This document shows, one piece after another, positions 36,174-43,834 of a stretch of 64,000 nt of DNA (positions within the stretch are counted from its first letter, which is position 1; each line of letters opens with the position of its first letter). The notes under the pieces are model-generated. The model was not told where the DNA came from. It searched no databases and saw only the letters and a list, made by a program, of their open reading frames with translations. The translations under genes and the position numbers were made by a program. Source of the DNA: Temperatibacter sp965603205 (GTDB taxonomy: Bacteria > Pseudomonadota > Alphaproteobacteria > Sphingomonadales > Kordiimonadaceae); the NCBI GenBank assembly GCA_965603205.1, contig CBFDCC010000002.1, forward strand, positions 62,001-126,000. Direction: 5' to 3'.

Positions 36174-36386
36174 TCATTTACATACGATAGTCATCATCAA
36201 CATAACCAACTGCTCTAATGTCTTCTTATCACCAGTATAGAAATACAGCGTGGCGAGCATTTGGATGAAGGTGTTTACTTGGATATCCCATTTTGTTTTT
36301 TGGAGGGTGTTTTGGTCGCCGACGACAAAGATGATGATGTCTTGCTGGGATAGGCTTTTAAGGTCGGATGTTGGAACGGGGTACAT
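36174..36386 (-). CDS. short frame at the left end of unit 3, unknown
   Basis: A 70-residue frame, MYPVPTSDLKSLSQQDIIIF at the start, with a helical QVNTFIQMLATLYFYTGDKK segment. The ATG is preceded by AAGGAGGCCCATAAA, a strong ribosome site. A decayed and internally deleted copy lies at 37525-37620 beside copy E, so this belongs to the conserved terminal part of the elements rather than to the chromosome. The function is unknown; it could be a remnant of an element gene. Confidence 0.5.
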   Translation of the reverse strand: MYPVPTSDLKSLSQQDIIIFVVGDQNTLQKTKWDIQVNTFIQMLATLYFYTGDKKTLEQLVMLMMTIVCK

Positions 36387-36492
36387 TTTATGGGCCTCCT
36401 TGAAATAGAGGAGTAGGTGCTGTTGCAGTCGGTCACGCAGGACTGGGATTAACTTTAAGCGCGTGTCTGTGTATCACAGACCCAATATCATT

Positions 36493-36539
36493 TGGTGATC
36501 CTAGGTGGATTCGAACCCACCGGCCCCAACATTAGGAAT
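36493..36539 (-). repeat. partial tRNA-Arg copy D (att-like, no T-loop insertion)
   Basis: 47 bp matching the tRNA from CCA end to anticodon loop with one added C (CGAACCCACC). This is the only partial copy without the T-loop insertion and is the cleanest candidate attachment site. The left flank equals that of copy E; the right flank is the conserved arm. Confidence 0.85.
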
Positions 36540-36665
36540 AGCAGCCATTTTTTGAATAATTTAAAACAATCTAATATTTTCAATAAGTTACAAAATGTTA
36601 CAACATATCAAAATAAAAGTTACACGAAAAGTTACACGCCGCTCTTTTTGAAATGAGTGTGAATA
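36540..36665. repeat. conserved right flank of copy D (possible attP arm)
   Basis: Matches 34649-34775 closely and 32924-33025 less well. It includes GTTACAAAATGTTACAAC and AGTTACACGAAAAGTTACAC. Confidence 0.75.
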
Positions 36666-36803
36666 TGGCCATATTTTTAGTCACTTAGATCATAAGCTAA
36701 TATTTTGCAATCGCTTAAAAATCCAATTTACAAGTCAGAGAAGTTACACTAGGATTTTAGTATCATTTCATACCATTTATAATTGGTTGTACTATTCTAC
36801 CAA

Positions 36804-36838
36804 ATAAGTAATAAGTAATAAGTAATAAGTAATAAGTA
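36804..36838. repeat. heptanucleotide tandem repeat (ATAAGTA)5
   Basis: Five perfect ATAAGTA units ending 27 bp before the start codon of the downstream membrane protein gene, between its likely promoter and ribosome site. Copy-number change by slippage could alter expression. Confidence 0.9.
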
Positions 36839-36865
36839 AAAACAATAAACTTATGGAGGAAGAAG

Positions 36866-37516
36866 ATGGGAAGATATAATATCTTGCTAATTGGGATGGC
36901 TTTTTCAGTAATTTTAGGGGTTCTTTTAGTTAGTATACCTGAAGTTTTGAACTTAGAATTGGGAGCTCCTCGTTATAGAACATTTTGGTTATTATCAGCA
37001 ATTTTTATGTTTATTGAATTCTTTGTTGTATTTAACACTTCTTTCTTGGGTTTGAAAATCACCTATAGAAACTCGGATTTATTTCAAGATTTAATTCTAG
37101 GGATGTGGTTTACCCTTATAGTAACAAAAATAATTAGCTCTTTAGAGCAAACACCTTATTGTTATGTAGGTGAAGAATATTTATGTAAGTCTGATACCGC
37201 TCTAGTATTGAATACTGCATTTTTATTATTATTTGCTAATATTCGCATAGGATTAATATATCAGAGATTCAAAAAATCTGGCGAATGGACAGATCAGCGC
37301 AAAAAATTTGTAGCTAAAATCGGAAAACGTGAAGAGGCCATATTTCGCGCCCCCGTCATAAGTAATTTTATCGGAATTTTAGTGTGTGTTCCTATGTTTT
37401 TAATTGTTAAAGAGGGCACAATAGCCAATGGTGAACCAATGGCGTATTATTTGAGTGCTATCTTATTTTTAACTACACTTGTTTATTACTTATTTAGACA
37501 TCCGATTAAAACATGA
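36866..37516 (+). CDS. multi-pass membrane protein, unit 4 cargo
   Basis: A 216-residue protein with about five or six hydrophobic helices (NILLIGMAFSVILGVLLV, TFWLLSAIFMFIEFFVVF, a helix around ILGMWFTLIVTKII, TAFLLLFANIRIGLIY, NFIGILVCVPMFLIV, AYYLSAILFLTTLVYYL) and a charged loop near 140-155 (QRKKFVAKIGKREEAIF). No known family is recognised. ATG follows TGGAGGAAGAAG. A+T-rich composition and position between tRNA copies D and E mark it as imported cargo. The heptamer tract lies directly upstream. Confidence 0.7.
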   Translation: MGRYNILLIGMAFSVILGVLLVSIPEVLNLELGAPRYRTFWLLSAIFMFIEFFVVFNTSFLGLKITYRNSDLFQDLILGMWFTLIVTKIISSLEQTPYCYVGEEYLCKSDTALVLNTAFLLLFANIRIGLIYQRFKKSGEWTDQRKKFVAKIGKREEAIFRAPVISNFIGILVCVPMFLIVKEGTIANGEPMAYYLSAILFLTTLVYYLFRHPIKT

Positions 37517-37524
37517 GCTCAAAA

Positions 37525-37620
37525 CCCTGCTCATCATCAGCATTACCAGCCGCTCCATTGTCTTTTTATCGCCCCGTGTAGAAATAGAGGATTAGGTGGG
37601 TTTGTAGTCTGTCGCGCAGA
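37525..37620 (-). pseudogene. deleted copy of the 70-aa frame (left end of unit 4)
   Basis: TCATCATCAGCATTACCAGC and later TAGAAATAGAGGATTAGGTG align with the two ends of the frame at 36174-36386 and its leader; the middle ~190 bp is missing, with the join at the short homology GAAATA. Followed by the same 50-bp segment that precedes copy D. Confidence 0.6.
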
Positions 37621-37671
37621 ACAGGCATTAACTTTAAGCGCGTGTCTGTGTATCACAGACCCAATATCATT

Positions 37672-37760
37672 TGGTGATCCTAGGTGGATTGACGGTCAGC
37701 AAAGCTGCCTCGTCTATTACGCTACGCTCCATAATCGAACATGGCCCACACCCAACTATA
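37672..37760 (-). repeat. partial tRNA-Arg copy E (att-like, degenerate)
   Basis: Starts TGGTGATCCTAGGTGGATT then has a 45-base insertion (GACGGTCAGCAAAGCTGCC and on) at the same T-loop point as in copies A-C, then CGAACATGGCCCACACCCAAC, a decayed continuation. It is 44 bp from the intact tRNA terminator end. Confidence 0.65.
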
Positions 37761-37770
37761 GAAGCACAAA

Positions 37771-37798
37771 TAAAAAACCACCCATAAAGGGTGGCTTT
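37771..37798 (-). terminator. rho-independent terminator of tRNA-Arg
   Basis: On the minus strand GCCACCC-TTTAT-GGGTGG followed by TTTTTTA, directly after the tRNA 3' end. An identical hairpin is left of copy C. Confidence 0.8.
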
Positions 37799-37803
37799 TC
37801 ATT

Positions 37804-37880
37804 TGGTGATCCTAGGTGGATTCGAACCACCGGCCCCAACATTAGGAATGTTGTGCTCTATCCAGCTGAGCTATAGGACC
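37804..37880 (-). tRNA. tRNA-Arg(CCU)
   Basis: A complete 77-base tRNA with encoded CCA. The acceptor GGTCCTA pairs with TAGGATC (one G-T), the D arm is GCTC-AGCTGGATA-GAGC, the anticodon stem CAACA/TGTTG holds loop TTCCTAA with anticodon CCT (positions 37844-37846 as AGG on the plus strand), and the T arm is GGTGG-TTCGAAT-CCACC. It is the target of the repeat array to its left. Confidence 0.97.
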
Positions 37881-38044
37881 TTGCCAAACGATGCAGCCTT
37901 GTAGCATGGCTTTTTATTATCTTCAATTAGCAGAATAATTTTTCTTTCACACAGGTATAATAACCTCGTCAGTTTGATTATGGTCAAATACGACCTCACG
38001 GTAATGCCTTATAATGTTCTTATATAAAAACATAGGAGGATATT

Positions 38045-38284
38045 TTGAGTCATACACCCCATGAGCTACGTGAAGACTTCCCTGAATTTTCTGATAAAAT
38101 TCATACATTGAAAATCAGTGATAAACATTTTACCAAACTGCATGATGAGTATCACATATTAAATCGCCAAATCCATCGTATTGAGGTTGGCGAGGAACAT
38201 GTCTCGCAATTGGAAGAAGACGATATCCGCAAAAAACGCATGCGCCTAAAAGACGAAATTTATGCCTATTTAAAAGCCGCATAA
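38045..38284 (+). CDS. YdcH family protein (DUF465)
   Basis: A 79-residue helical, highly charged protein, MSHTPHELREDFPEFSDKIH then LHDEYHILNRQIHRIE and KKRMRLKDEIYAYLK. The pattern and length are typical of DUF465/YdcH, small cytosolic proteins of unknown function. The start is a TTG at 38045 preceded by AGGAGG at 38034-38039 with 5 bases spacing; no ATG is available at that place. It is the first chromosomal gene to the right of the tRNA. Confidence 0.9.
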   Translation: MSHTPHELREDFPEFSDKIHTLKISDKHFTKLHDEYHILNRQIHRIEVGEEHVSQLEEDDIRKKRMRLKDEIYAYLKAA

Positions 38285-38307
38285 ATTTCAGATATAGCTG
38301 TTGGACT

Positions 38308-39918
38308 TCAGTCTTTTTTTGCCTGTGCCATAACGTGCCCGGCGAATCCTGCTCCAGCTTCGGTGTAAATATTGAAAACAGTATGTGCCCCCGCTTGCTT
38401 TAACGCGTCAACCTCGTCTGGGAACTTTGCTGTCACCGCCACATGCCCGTTATATGAAGCCCCTTTAAGGTGATTAAGAACAGCCAAATTAGTCGAAAGT
38501 TTCGGCAGGGCCAACATAATCGTCTCAATAGAGTGAATCGCCTGAACGCGATCCCAAAAATCCGCGTCACTGGGGTCGCCGTGTAGTACGTTACGACCCG
38601 TTGACATTTGGGTTTTGGCCGTTATCGGGTCGATGTCCACACCGATGACAGTTTCGCCATGTATTTCACGCATTGCATCATAGGCACCAGTGCCCACCCC
38701 GCCCATGCCTATAATTGCAATTGTAGAGCCTTTAATGTCCAGCACCTGGCCATCGGGCGTTAGTTCATCTCTTTGCAAGCGTTTCCATATCCCCCGATGT
38801 CGTGTGTAGAGCTGATCTGATATCTTATTAAGGCCTGCTGCCATGATGAAGGACAAGGACAGGGCAACCGCGATGACAATGAGCCATTCACCGCCTATCC
38901 ACCCATTAGAGACACCTATAGCGGCGACGATGAGACCAAATTCGCTGAAGTTGGTCAAGTTCAGCGATGCGAGCAAAGCAGTACGAGCCCGCAATTTAAA
39001 TCCAGTCAGAAGGCCAAAAAATAGGCCCGATTTAAAGAGAATAAACGGTGTTATCAGAGCGGCAACCACGAGCACCTCCTGAGTCAGTTGACCAGACATT
39101 CCTATAGAAATAAAGAAGCCGAGCAGGAATAGATCTTTAAAGCCCAACATAGTCTTAGCCATCTCATCGGCCTTGGCATGACTAGCAATCAGCACGCCTA
39201 AGACAAGCGCACCTAGGTCGCCTTTTAACCCGACTAGTTCGAATAGTTCCGCTCCCCCCATGGCGAGAAGAAATCCATAAAGCACCAACAGTTCACCGTG
39301 CCCAACACGCTGTAGCAATCGGTGCAAGATCGGCCGCAATGGGAAAAGTAGCACAACCAAAAATGCCCAAGCAGTGGGCAATTTTCCAGTAGAAATCGCG
39401 AGAAAGGCGACAGCCGCTATGTCCTGCATGATCAGAATACCAACCGCAATACGGCCGTGCACCGAGGACATCTCCCCTTTTTCTTCAAGCTCCTTCACCA
39501 CAAACACGGTGCTTGAGAAGCTCAGCGCAAATGCAATCAACATTGCACGTGGCATATCAAGATCGGAGAGAAAAGGCACGCCAGTCAGCGCCAGCCCATA
39601 GATTGCAAAACCGAAGACAACAACAACAATTACTGTATGCAGACTGGTTACGGCCCACACCTGCGGTTTTATAAGCGTGCGAAGATTAAGCTTCAGGCCA
39701 ACTGTGAATAACAACAGTGTTATGCCTAGATCCGATAACTTCTCAAGTATTTCCCCGCTGGCAATACCATATGCGTTTAGCAGAAATCCCGTTACGAGAA
39801 AGCCAACCATAGGGGGAAGCCCTACTGATCTTGATATTAGACCCAGTACAAATGCGACGGAAATCCAGGCGACGTCCCCTAGGGCAATTGCGATCCATTG
39901 AAAATCCACTAATACCAC
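38308..39918 (-). CDS. CPA2 monovalent cation:proton antiporter with TrkA-N domain
   Basis: A 536-residue Kef/YbaL-type antiporter. The first ~390 residues form about 12 membrane helices, including GLPPMVGFLVTGFLLNAYG and the FALSFSSTVFVVKELEE helix of the exchange core. A cytosolic RCK/TrkA-N domain follows (TIAIIGMGGVGTGAYDAM, a Rossmann loop, then VIGVDIDPI), so nucleotide gating is likely. It should exchange K+ or Na+ for H+. The start is GTG at 39916-39918 with AAGGAC upstream. It is convergent with ydcH. Confidence 0.93.
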   Translation of the reverse strand: MVLVDFQWIAIALGDVAWISVAFVLGLISRSVGLPPMVGFLVTGFLLNAYGIASGEILEKLSDLGITLLLFTVGLKLNLRTLIKPQVWAVTSLHTVIVVVVFGFAIYGLALTGVPFLSDLDMPRAMLIAFALSFSSTVFVVKELEEKGEMSSVHGRIAVGILIMQDIAAVAFLAISTGKLPTAWAFLVVLLFPLRPILHRLLQRVGHGELLVLYGFLLAMGGAELFELVGLKGDLGALVLGVLIASHAKADEMAKTMLGFKDLFLLGFFISIGMSGQLTQEVLVVAALITPFILFKSGLFFGLLTGFKLRARTALLASLNLTNFSEFGLIVAAIGVSNGWIGGEWLIVIAVALSLSFIMAAGLNKISDQLYTRHRGIWKRLQRDELTPDGQVLDIKGSTIAIIGMGGVGTGAYDAMREIHGETVIGVDIDPITAKTQMSTGRNVLHGDPSDADFWDRVQAIHSIETIMLALPKLSTNLAVLNHLKGASYNGHVAVTAKFPDEVDALKQAGAHTVFNIYTEAGAGFAGHVMAQAKKD

Positions 39919-40158
39919 CTGTCCTTACATCAATTCCAACCCTGTCAAACTAAACTATACGACTTTTAGCATGGGTTTTAGGTGCTTTCAATCCACTCTA
40001 TATTATTTCCTTGTATATTATTGAGCGGCCCCGCATTTTGATCACGGTTGGGTGGTCAAAGGCATTATAGCTACTCTTCAAAGATAGGTTGCCTTTATAG
40101 CCTAGGCTATTTAAATTAGGCGCGTTATGTAACGAGTGAAATAATAGTAGAGCCATCA

Positions 40159-40587
40159 ATGAGCGAAAAATCAAACAAACAAAGTGTTAGCAAGTGGGGA
40201 CGTCTAAAAGCCATGCTGGGTGGTTCTGAATCTGGCTCTGATACTGACGTCAGGGACATATCTTATCTAACAGTCACGACCCGCAAGGATGATTTTAACC
40301 TTGATAGGGCTGATATCATATGGGTTAAGGGCGCTAAAAACTATGTGGACATTGTTACCACAGCCACTACATACCGCGTGCGCAATACCATGGCTGGTTT
40401 GTTAAAAGAAATTGATAGCCCGCGTTTTACGCGCGTGCACCGCAGCTATATTGTTAATTTAGACCAAATAATTGCCGTTAAACCCACCAACAATGGTGAT
40501 TATACGCTCACCACAAAGGGCGGTATGACATTACCCCTCAGCCGTAGGTACCGGGACCAACTGGAAAAGCTAAATCATCTAAGGTAA
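40159..40587 (+). CDS. LytTR-domain DNA-binding regulator
   Basis: A 142-residue protein with a short polar N-terminus and a C-terminal LytTR domain (about 35-140): DIIWVKGAKNYVDIVTT, FTRVHRSYIVNLDQI and GGMTLPLSRRYRDQL are its conserved blocks. No receiver or membrane segment, so the signal is unknown or supplied by a partner. LytTR proteins bind direct-repeat sites; I have not located one. It is convergent with the NTF2-like gene 15 bp downstream. Confidence 0.92.
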   Translation: MSEKSNKQSVSKWGRLKAMLGGSESGSDTDVRDISYLTVTTRKDDFNLDRADIIWVKGAKNYVDIVTTATTYRVRNTMAGLLKEIDSPRFTRVHRSYIVNLDQIIAVKPTNNGDYTLTTKGGMTLPLSRRYRDQLEKLNHLR

Positions 40588-40602
40588 ACACCGCGCAACG
40601 CT

Positions 40603-41064
40603 TTATTTAAGCGCGTCCCACTGCGCCTGTGTTGCAGCATGCATTTGACGTTCCATCAGCCAGAGCCACTTACCATCACGCTTTATCAGCAATCCCTCAA
40701 AATGAAGCATGGCTATTTTACGTGTGCCGTCTTTATCCTGCGCCCAGTATCTAAAAATACCTTTATCAAAGGCTGTGGTTTCACTGTGTTGATGAGAGGA
40801 GAAACGAAAGGACACACTCGCCGTGCCGCCTGCTGCTGCGTCGGCTTCACCCTCACGTCGCCAACGCGCCATAACGTCGCCTATTGGCTTAGTGCCAGTA
40901 GCACTCACCAATACAGCATCCTTGTGATAGGCGGCTGCCATGCCATCAAAATCAACTTGCTCTACTGTGCGGGTGGTCTCGCCATAGACATCATCGGCAT
41001 CTTGAGCTTGCACTGGTGTTAAGCAGACTGCGGCTAATAGAATTGTGGTAATTAATTTATGCAT
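40603..41064 (-). CDS. exported NTF2-like (SnoaL/DUF4440) protein
   Basis: A 153-residue protein. A signal peptide (MHKLITTILLAAVCLTPVQA) precedes one NTF2-like fold: VDFDGMAAAYHKDAVLVSATGTKPIG, then a ligand-pocket strand set and LLIKRDGKWLWLMERQMH near the end. These are mostly of unknown substrate; some are steroid isomerase-like or immunity proteins. ATG at 41062-41064 begins the frame with a weak ribosome site. It stands on the same strand as the transglycosylase, 40 bp downstream of it, so they may be co-transcribed. Confidence 0.85.
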   Translation of the reverse strand: MHKLITTILLAAVCLTPVQAQDADDVYGETTRTVEQVDFDGMAAAYHKDAVLVSATGTKPIGDVMARWRREGEADAAAGGTASVSFRFSSHQHSETTAFDKGIFRYWAQDKDGTRKIAMLHFEGLLIKRDGKWLWLMERQMHAATQAQWDALK

Positions 41065-41104
41065 AAACGCGTTCCTTATCTTTTATCAGGTGACCACATT
41101 TTTT

Positions 41105-41707
41105 TTAAAATGGCCAGATAGAAAATCCACCAAGATCATCTTCGCATTTTTTTAACTGTGCGCCATATGCCTTGGCATATCCCTCAACTTTACGCGCCAC
41201 CTTCATCAACCATTTTTTCTTGTAGAACGAGCGACGTTTCCAACCACCATGACCTTCATGATAGGCTAGATATTGATTATAGGCATCCCATTTGGATATG
41301 CCGAGCGTGCGTTGGCTAACATCAGTATACCAACCCATAAAATCTACAGCGTCGCTAAAGTCATCGCGGTCCGCACCTCTATTGCCCGTCTTTTGCTTAT
41401 ACCAATCCCATGTGCCATCCTTGACCTGCGCGTAACCATAGGCCGATGATTGCCGCCCCCATGGAATAAAGCCGAGAATAAACCTACGCGGTGTTTTGGC
41501 ATCATATTTAAAAGAGGATTCTTGACGCATCATGCCTAAGATTACATGCTTAGGCGTGCCATATTTTTTCTCAGTTTTCTTCAGCGCCTTATACCAATTA
41601 CTTTTATGGTCAAGCATCTCACAACTATTGGTGATGCTTCGCGGTGGGCTTGGCGAACAGGCCGCAAGACACAGGAGACAAGACAAGATAATAAAATTAA
41701 TTTTCAT
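41105..41707 (-). CDS. SLT-type transglycosylase lipoprotein
   Basis: A 200-residue predicted lipoprotein: lipobox LCLAACSPS with Cys17. The catalytic glutamate is in GMMRQESSFKYDA, followed by AYGYAQVKDGTWDWY, GADRDDFSDAVDFMGWY and YNQYLAYHEGHGG, which define an SLT-type lysozyme-like domain common in Proteobacteria. It would cleave peptidoglycan at the outer-membrane inner face. It is upstream of the NTF2-like gene on the same strand, 91 bp after the TPR-GGDEF gene. Confidence 0.9.
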   Translation of the reverse strand: MKINFIILSCLLCLAACSPSPPRSITNSCEMLDHKSNWYKALKKTEKKYGTPKHVILGMMRQESSFKYDAKTPRRFILGFIPWGRQSSAYGYAQVKDGTWDWYKQKTGNRGADRDDFSDAVDFMGWYTDVSQRTLGISKWDAYNQYLAYHEGHGGWKRRSFYKKKWLMKVARKVEGYAKAYGAQLKKCEDDLGGFSIWPF

Positions 41708-41798
41708 ATTATATTAAATACGCAACATAATGCTAAAAAGTCCAGCTTAAAGGGCCTAGCTAAACCAAAGAGCGTCAAATTAATAAGGTTGGCTTATT

Positions 41799-43598
41799 TT
41801 ATAGAGGCTCTGCAATGGTCATATCGCGACCTTTATCTTTGGCCATGTAAAGAGCTATATCAGCCTTTTCTATCCAATCTGCATAGCTAGTAAAACCATC
41901 CAAATATGGGGCGACACCTAGGCTGATGGTCACATTTATATCCAGTTTATCATATGTTACTGTTGAAAACTTTACAGCCTCGCGCAGTCGCTCTGCAAAC
42001 TTAATAGCATTATCCATATCAGTGTCAGGCAGTAGGACTACAAATTCCTCGCCGCCGTAACGGCCTGCTATATCTGATTTGCGTAATTGCGCCTTTAAAA
42101 CATCAGCAACCTTGACAAGAACCCGATCTCCAGCCATGTGGCCATATGTATCATTCACCTGCTTAAAGTGATCAATATCCAAAAATACCAGACAGCTTTG
42201 AATATCTGCATTTCGTTTTAGACGCTCAAACTCTTGGTCTAAGCATACAACCCAAAACGGCCTGTTATTTAATCCTGTCTGATCATCGGTTCGACTGACC
42301 TTTAACAACTCTTCTTGGCTGAGTTTCAGTAGACGGTTTTTATCAGCCAATGTCTCAAATACCTTTTGACGCAACTGAATAATGTGCCTGACGACAAACA
42401 ATAAAATCACTAGAATTAAAACAATGATACTACCGACAACGACCAGCTGCTTCATCTCAGAAATTTCTTGATTTTGCTCTATAATTTCTTTGCGCTGCCC
42501 TTCTAGTGTTTTAAGTGTTTCAAATCGTTGAATCGCGCCCTTTTGTGTAAATTCAAAAGCCTGTTCTAGGCGCTGACTGTATGTCTTAAATAATGTAATA
42601 GTTGATCTGTCATCTGGGGCCATATTCAACAGCCCTCGCAATAAAATGAGCTCGTGCTCTACCGTGGTGCCGTGGCTCACGCGTTTTAGACCCGCCTCAT
42701 AAATTCTTTGCGCCCTGTCCTTATCGCCTTCGTTTAAAATAATTTTACCTAGTTCAATATAGGCAATCGCCAAAGCTTGAAAATAATTGACAGAACGAGA
42801 CGAGTTAATGATTTCCTCAAAAGCAGCCTTAGCTTTCTCAACATTATTTTGCGCTAGATAAACAAGTCCCAATTCAACCATAACATCCGAATGAGCGATC
42901 CAATCTTCGCTCTCGCTGGCAAGCATTAGCCCTCTATCAAGAGACGCTGTAGCCTCGGCGTGCCTCTCTAAAAGCCGCAACGCTCTGCCATAGCCCGCCA
43001 TAATATTAGCTTGGTTAGAGGCATCTTTCTGGCTGAGGAAAATATCATAAGCTTCTAAAAAATATGGCAGCGCCCTATCTGGTGCTTCCATAGTGGTTAG
43101 TACATAGCCAATATTATTTAAGGCTAAAGCATAAACGCCTTTATCCCCACTGAGTTCAGCGTAGTATTTGGCTTGAAAATATTGTTCTAAAGCTCCATCA
43201 AAATCTAATGAAAACTCATATAGAACACCCAATGCTCTATTAGTAATAGATAGTGAGAGTGGATCATCAATTTTTTGTGCGTGCAATAATGCCTGTGATA
43301 AATATTTAGCAGCCCCTGGATAATCATTCAGATAAAGCTTAGCTTGCCCCATCAAACGCTCAGCCAAAGCTTCATTGACTTCATTCCCCTGCCGCACAGC
43401 ATTAATTAAGGCTTTTTCTGCGTGATCAAATGCGACATCAGGTGTGGTAAATAAAGTGGCTTTAGCACGTTCTAAAGATGATAAATTTTCATCACCCTCA
43501 GCACGCCCAATTACAGACAGTGCAACAACAGCAATTAAAACAAACAGCAGTCTGCTCTTGTATGTTTTAATATCATTTAACATCATAGCTACATGCAT
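41799..43598 (-). CDS. TPR-containing diguanylate cyclase (GGDEF)
   Basis: A 599-residue protein. A signal/anchor (SRLLFVLIAVVALSVIG) is followed by about seven TPR units (for example YPGAAKYLSQALLHAQK, KGVYALALNNIGYVL, AQRIYEAGLKR) in the periplasm, a membrane helix (LVVVGSIIVLILVILLFVV near 393), a short coiled coil and a C-terminal GGDEF domain with GRYGGEEFVVLLP near 514. The GGEEF site should be active. ATG at 43596-43598 is preferred over the TTG at 43616; a start at 43586 is also possible. Its regulator is unknown. Confidence 0.9.
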   Translation of the reverse strand: MHVAMMLNDIKTYKSRLLFVLIAVVALSVIGRAEGDENLSSLERAKATLFTTPDVAFDHAEKALINAVRQGNEVNEALAERLMGQAKLYLNDYPGAAKYLSQALLHAQKIDDPLSLSITNRALGVLYEFSLDFDGALEQYFQAKYYAELSGDKGVYALALNNIGYVLTTMEAPDRALPYFLEAYDIFLSQKDASNQANIMAGYGRALRLLERHAEATASLDRGLMLASESEDWIAHSDVMVELGLVYLAQNNVEKAKAAFEEIINSSRSVNYFQALAIAYIELGKIILNEGDKDRAQRIYEAGLKRVSHGTTVEHELILLRGLLNMAPDDRSTITLFKTYSQRLEQAFEFTQKGAIQRFETLKTLEGQRKEIIEQNQEISEMKQLVVVGSIIVLILVILLFVVRHIIQLRQKVFETLADKNRLLKLSQEELLKVSRTDDQTGLNNRPFWVVCLDQEFERLKRNADIQSCLVFLDIDHFKQVNDTYGHMAGDRVLVKVADVLKAQLRKSDIAGRYGGEEFVVLLPDTDMDNAIKFAERLREAVKFSTVTYDKLDINVTISLGVAPYLDGFTSYADWIEKADIALYMAKDKGRDMTIAEPL

Positions 43599-43780
43599 AA
43601 AATTCTCAACTATCAAGTGTGCAATAACAACCCGAAAGGCATTAAGTCATAAAATACGCCTTTGAGTATATAGTCTTATATCTTATATCTGCCAAAGCGT
43701 TAACATAATATAAATTTGATGGCCTCTATTTTCGCTATATAGCCTTTAGTATTAAAGGCTTATCAAGCTTATATAAAATA

Positions 43781-43812
43781 AATAGGAGGCTGCATATAGC
43801 GAACCTCCTATT
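43781..43812 (-). terminator. hairpin downstream of the chemoreceptor gene
   Basis: AATAGGAGG (43781-43789) and CCTCCTATT (43804-43812) form a 9-bp perfect stem with a 14-base loop, 22 bp past the chemoreceptor stop; on the minus strand it is followed by TATTTTATATA. Confidence 0.6.
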
Positions 43813-43834
43813 ATTAAGGCATATCTTGACGTTA

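Larger units (their letters stand above)
36387..36865. other. 479-bp non-coding junction between units 3 and 4
   Basis: Contains, in order: the shared left-end segment (TTAACTTTAAGCGCGTG, then the hairpin GTCTGTG-TAT-CACAGAC around 36465-36482), copy D (36493-36539), the conserved flank (36540-36665), and the heptamer tract (36804-36838). No gene is seen. Confidence 0.7.
32182..37880. mobile_element. tandem array of integrated units at tRNA-Arg(CCU)
   Basis: An intact tRNA-Arg gene at the right end (37804-37880) and five partial copies of its 3' half to the left (32182, 32855, 34579, 36493, 37672) in the same orientation. The shared part runs from the anticodon loop to the 3' end, which is a usual attachment core for tyrosine integrases. 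Units between copies are about 0.67, 1.72, 1.91, 1.18 and 0.13 kb and carry DUF6868, lipocalin plus a secreted protein, an unknown 364-aa protein plus a 70-aa frame, and a membrane protein. No integrase, relaxase or phage structural gene is present. Sequential insertion of small non-autonomous elements, or decay of larger ones, explains this. Confidence 0.8.
37517..38044. other. 528-bp region with the tRNA gene and newest array end
   Basis: Contains the pseudogene remnant 37525-37620, copy E, the tRNA terminator and the tRNA-Arg gene. After the tRNA, 37881-38044 is the spacer to ydcH with its AGGAGG ribosome site; no other element is seen. Confidence 0.6.

Noticed and set aside
36804..36838. 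Possible CRISPR-like repeat
   Set aside because: Seven-base units without spacers are a simple tandem repeat; no cas genes occur in the window.
32182..37880. Classical prophage or integrative conjugative element
   Set aside because: No integrase, capsid, tail, relaxase or type IV secretion genes are visible; only small cargo and att-like repeats.
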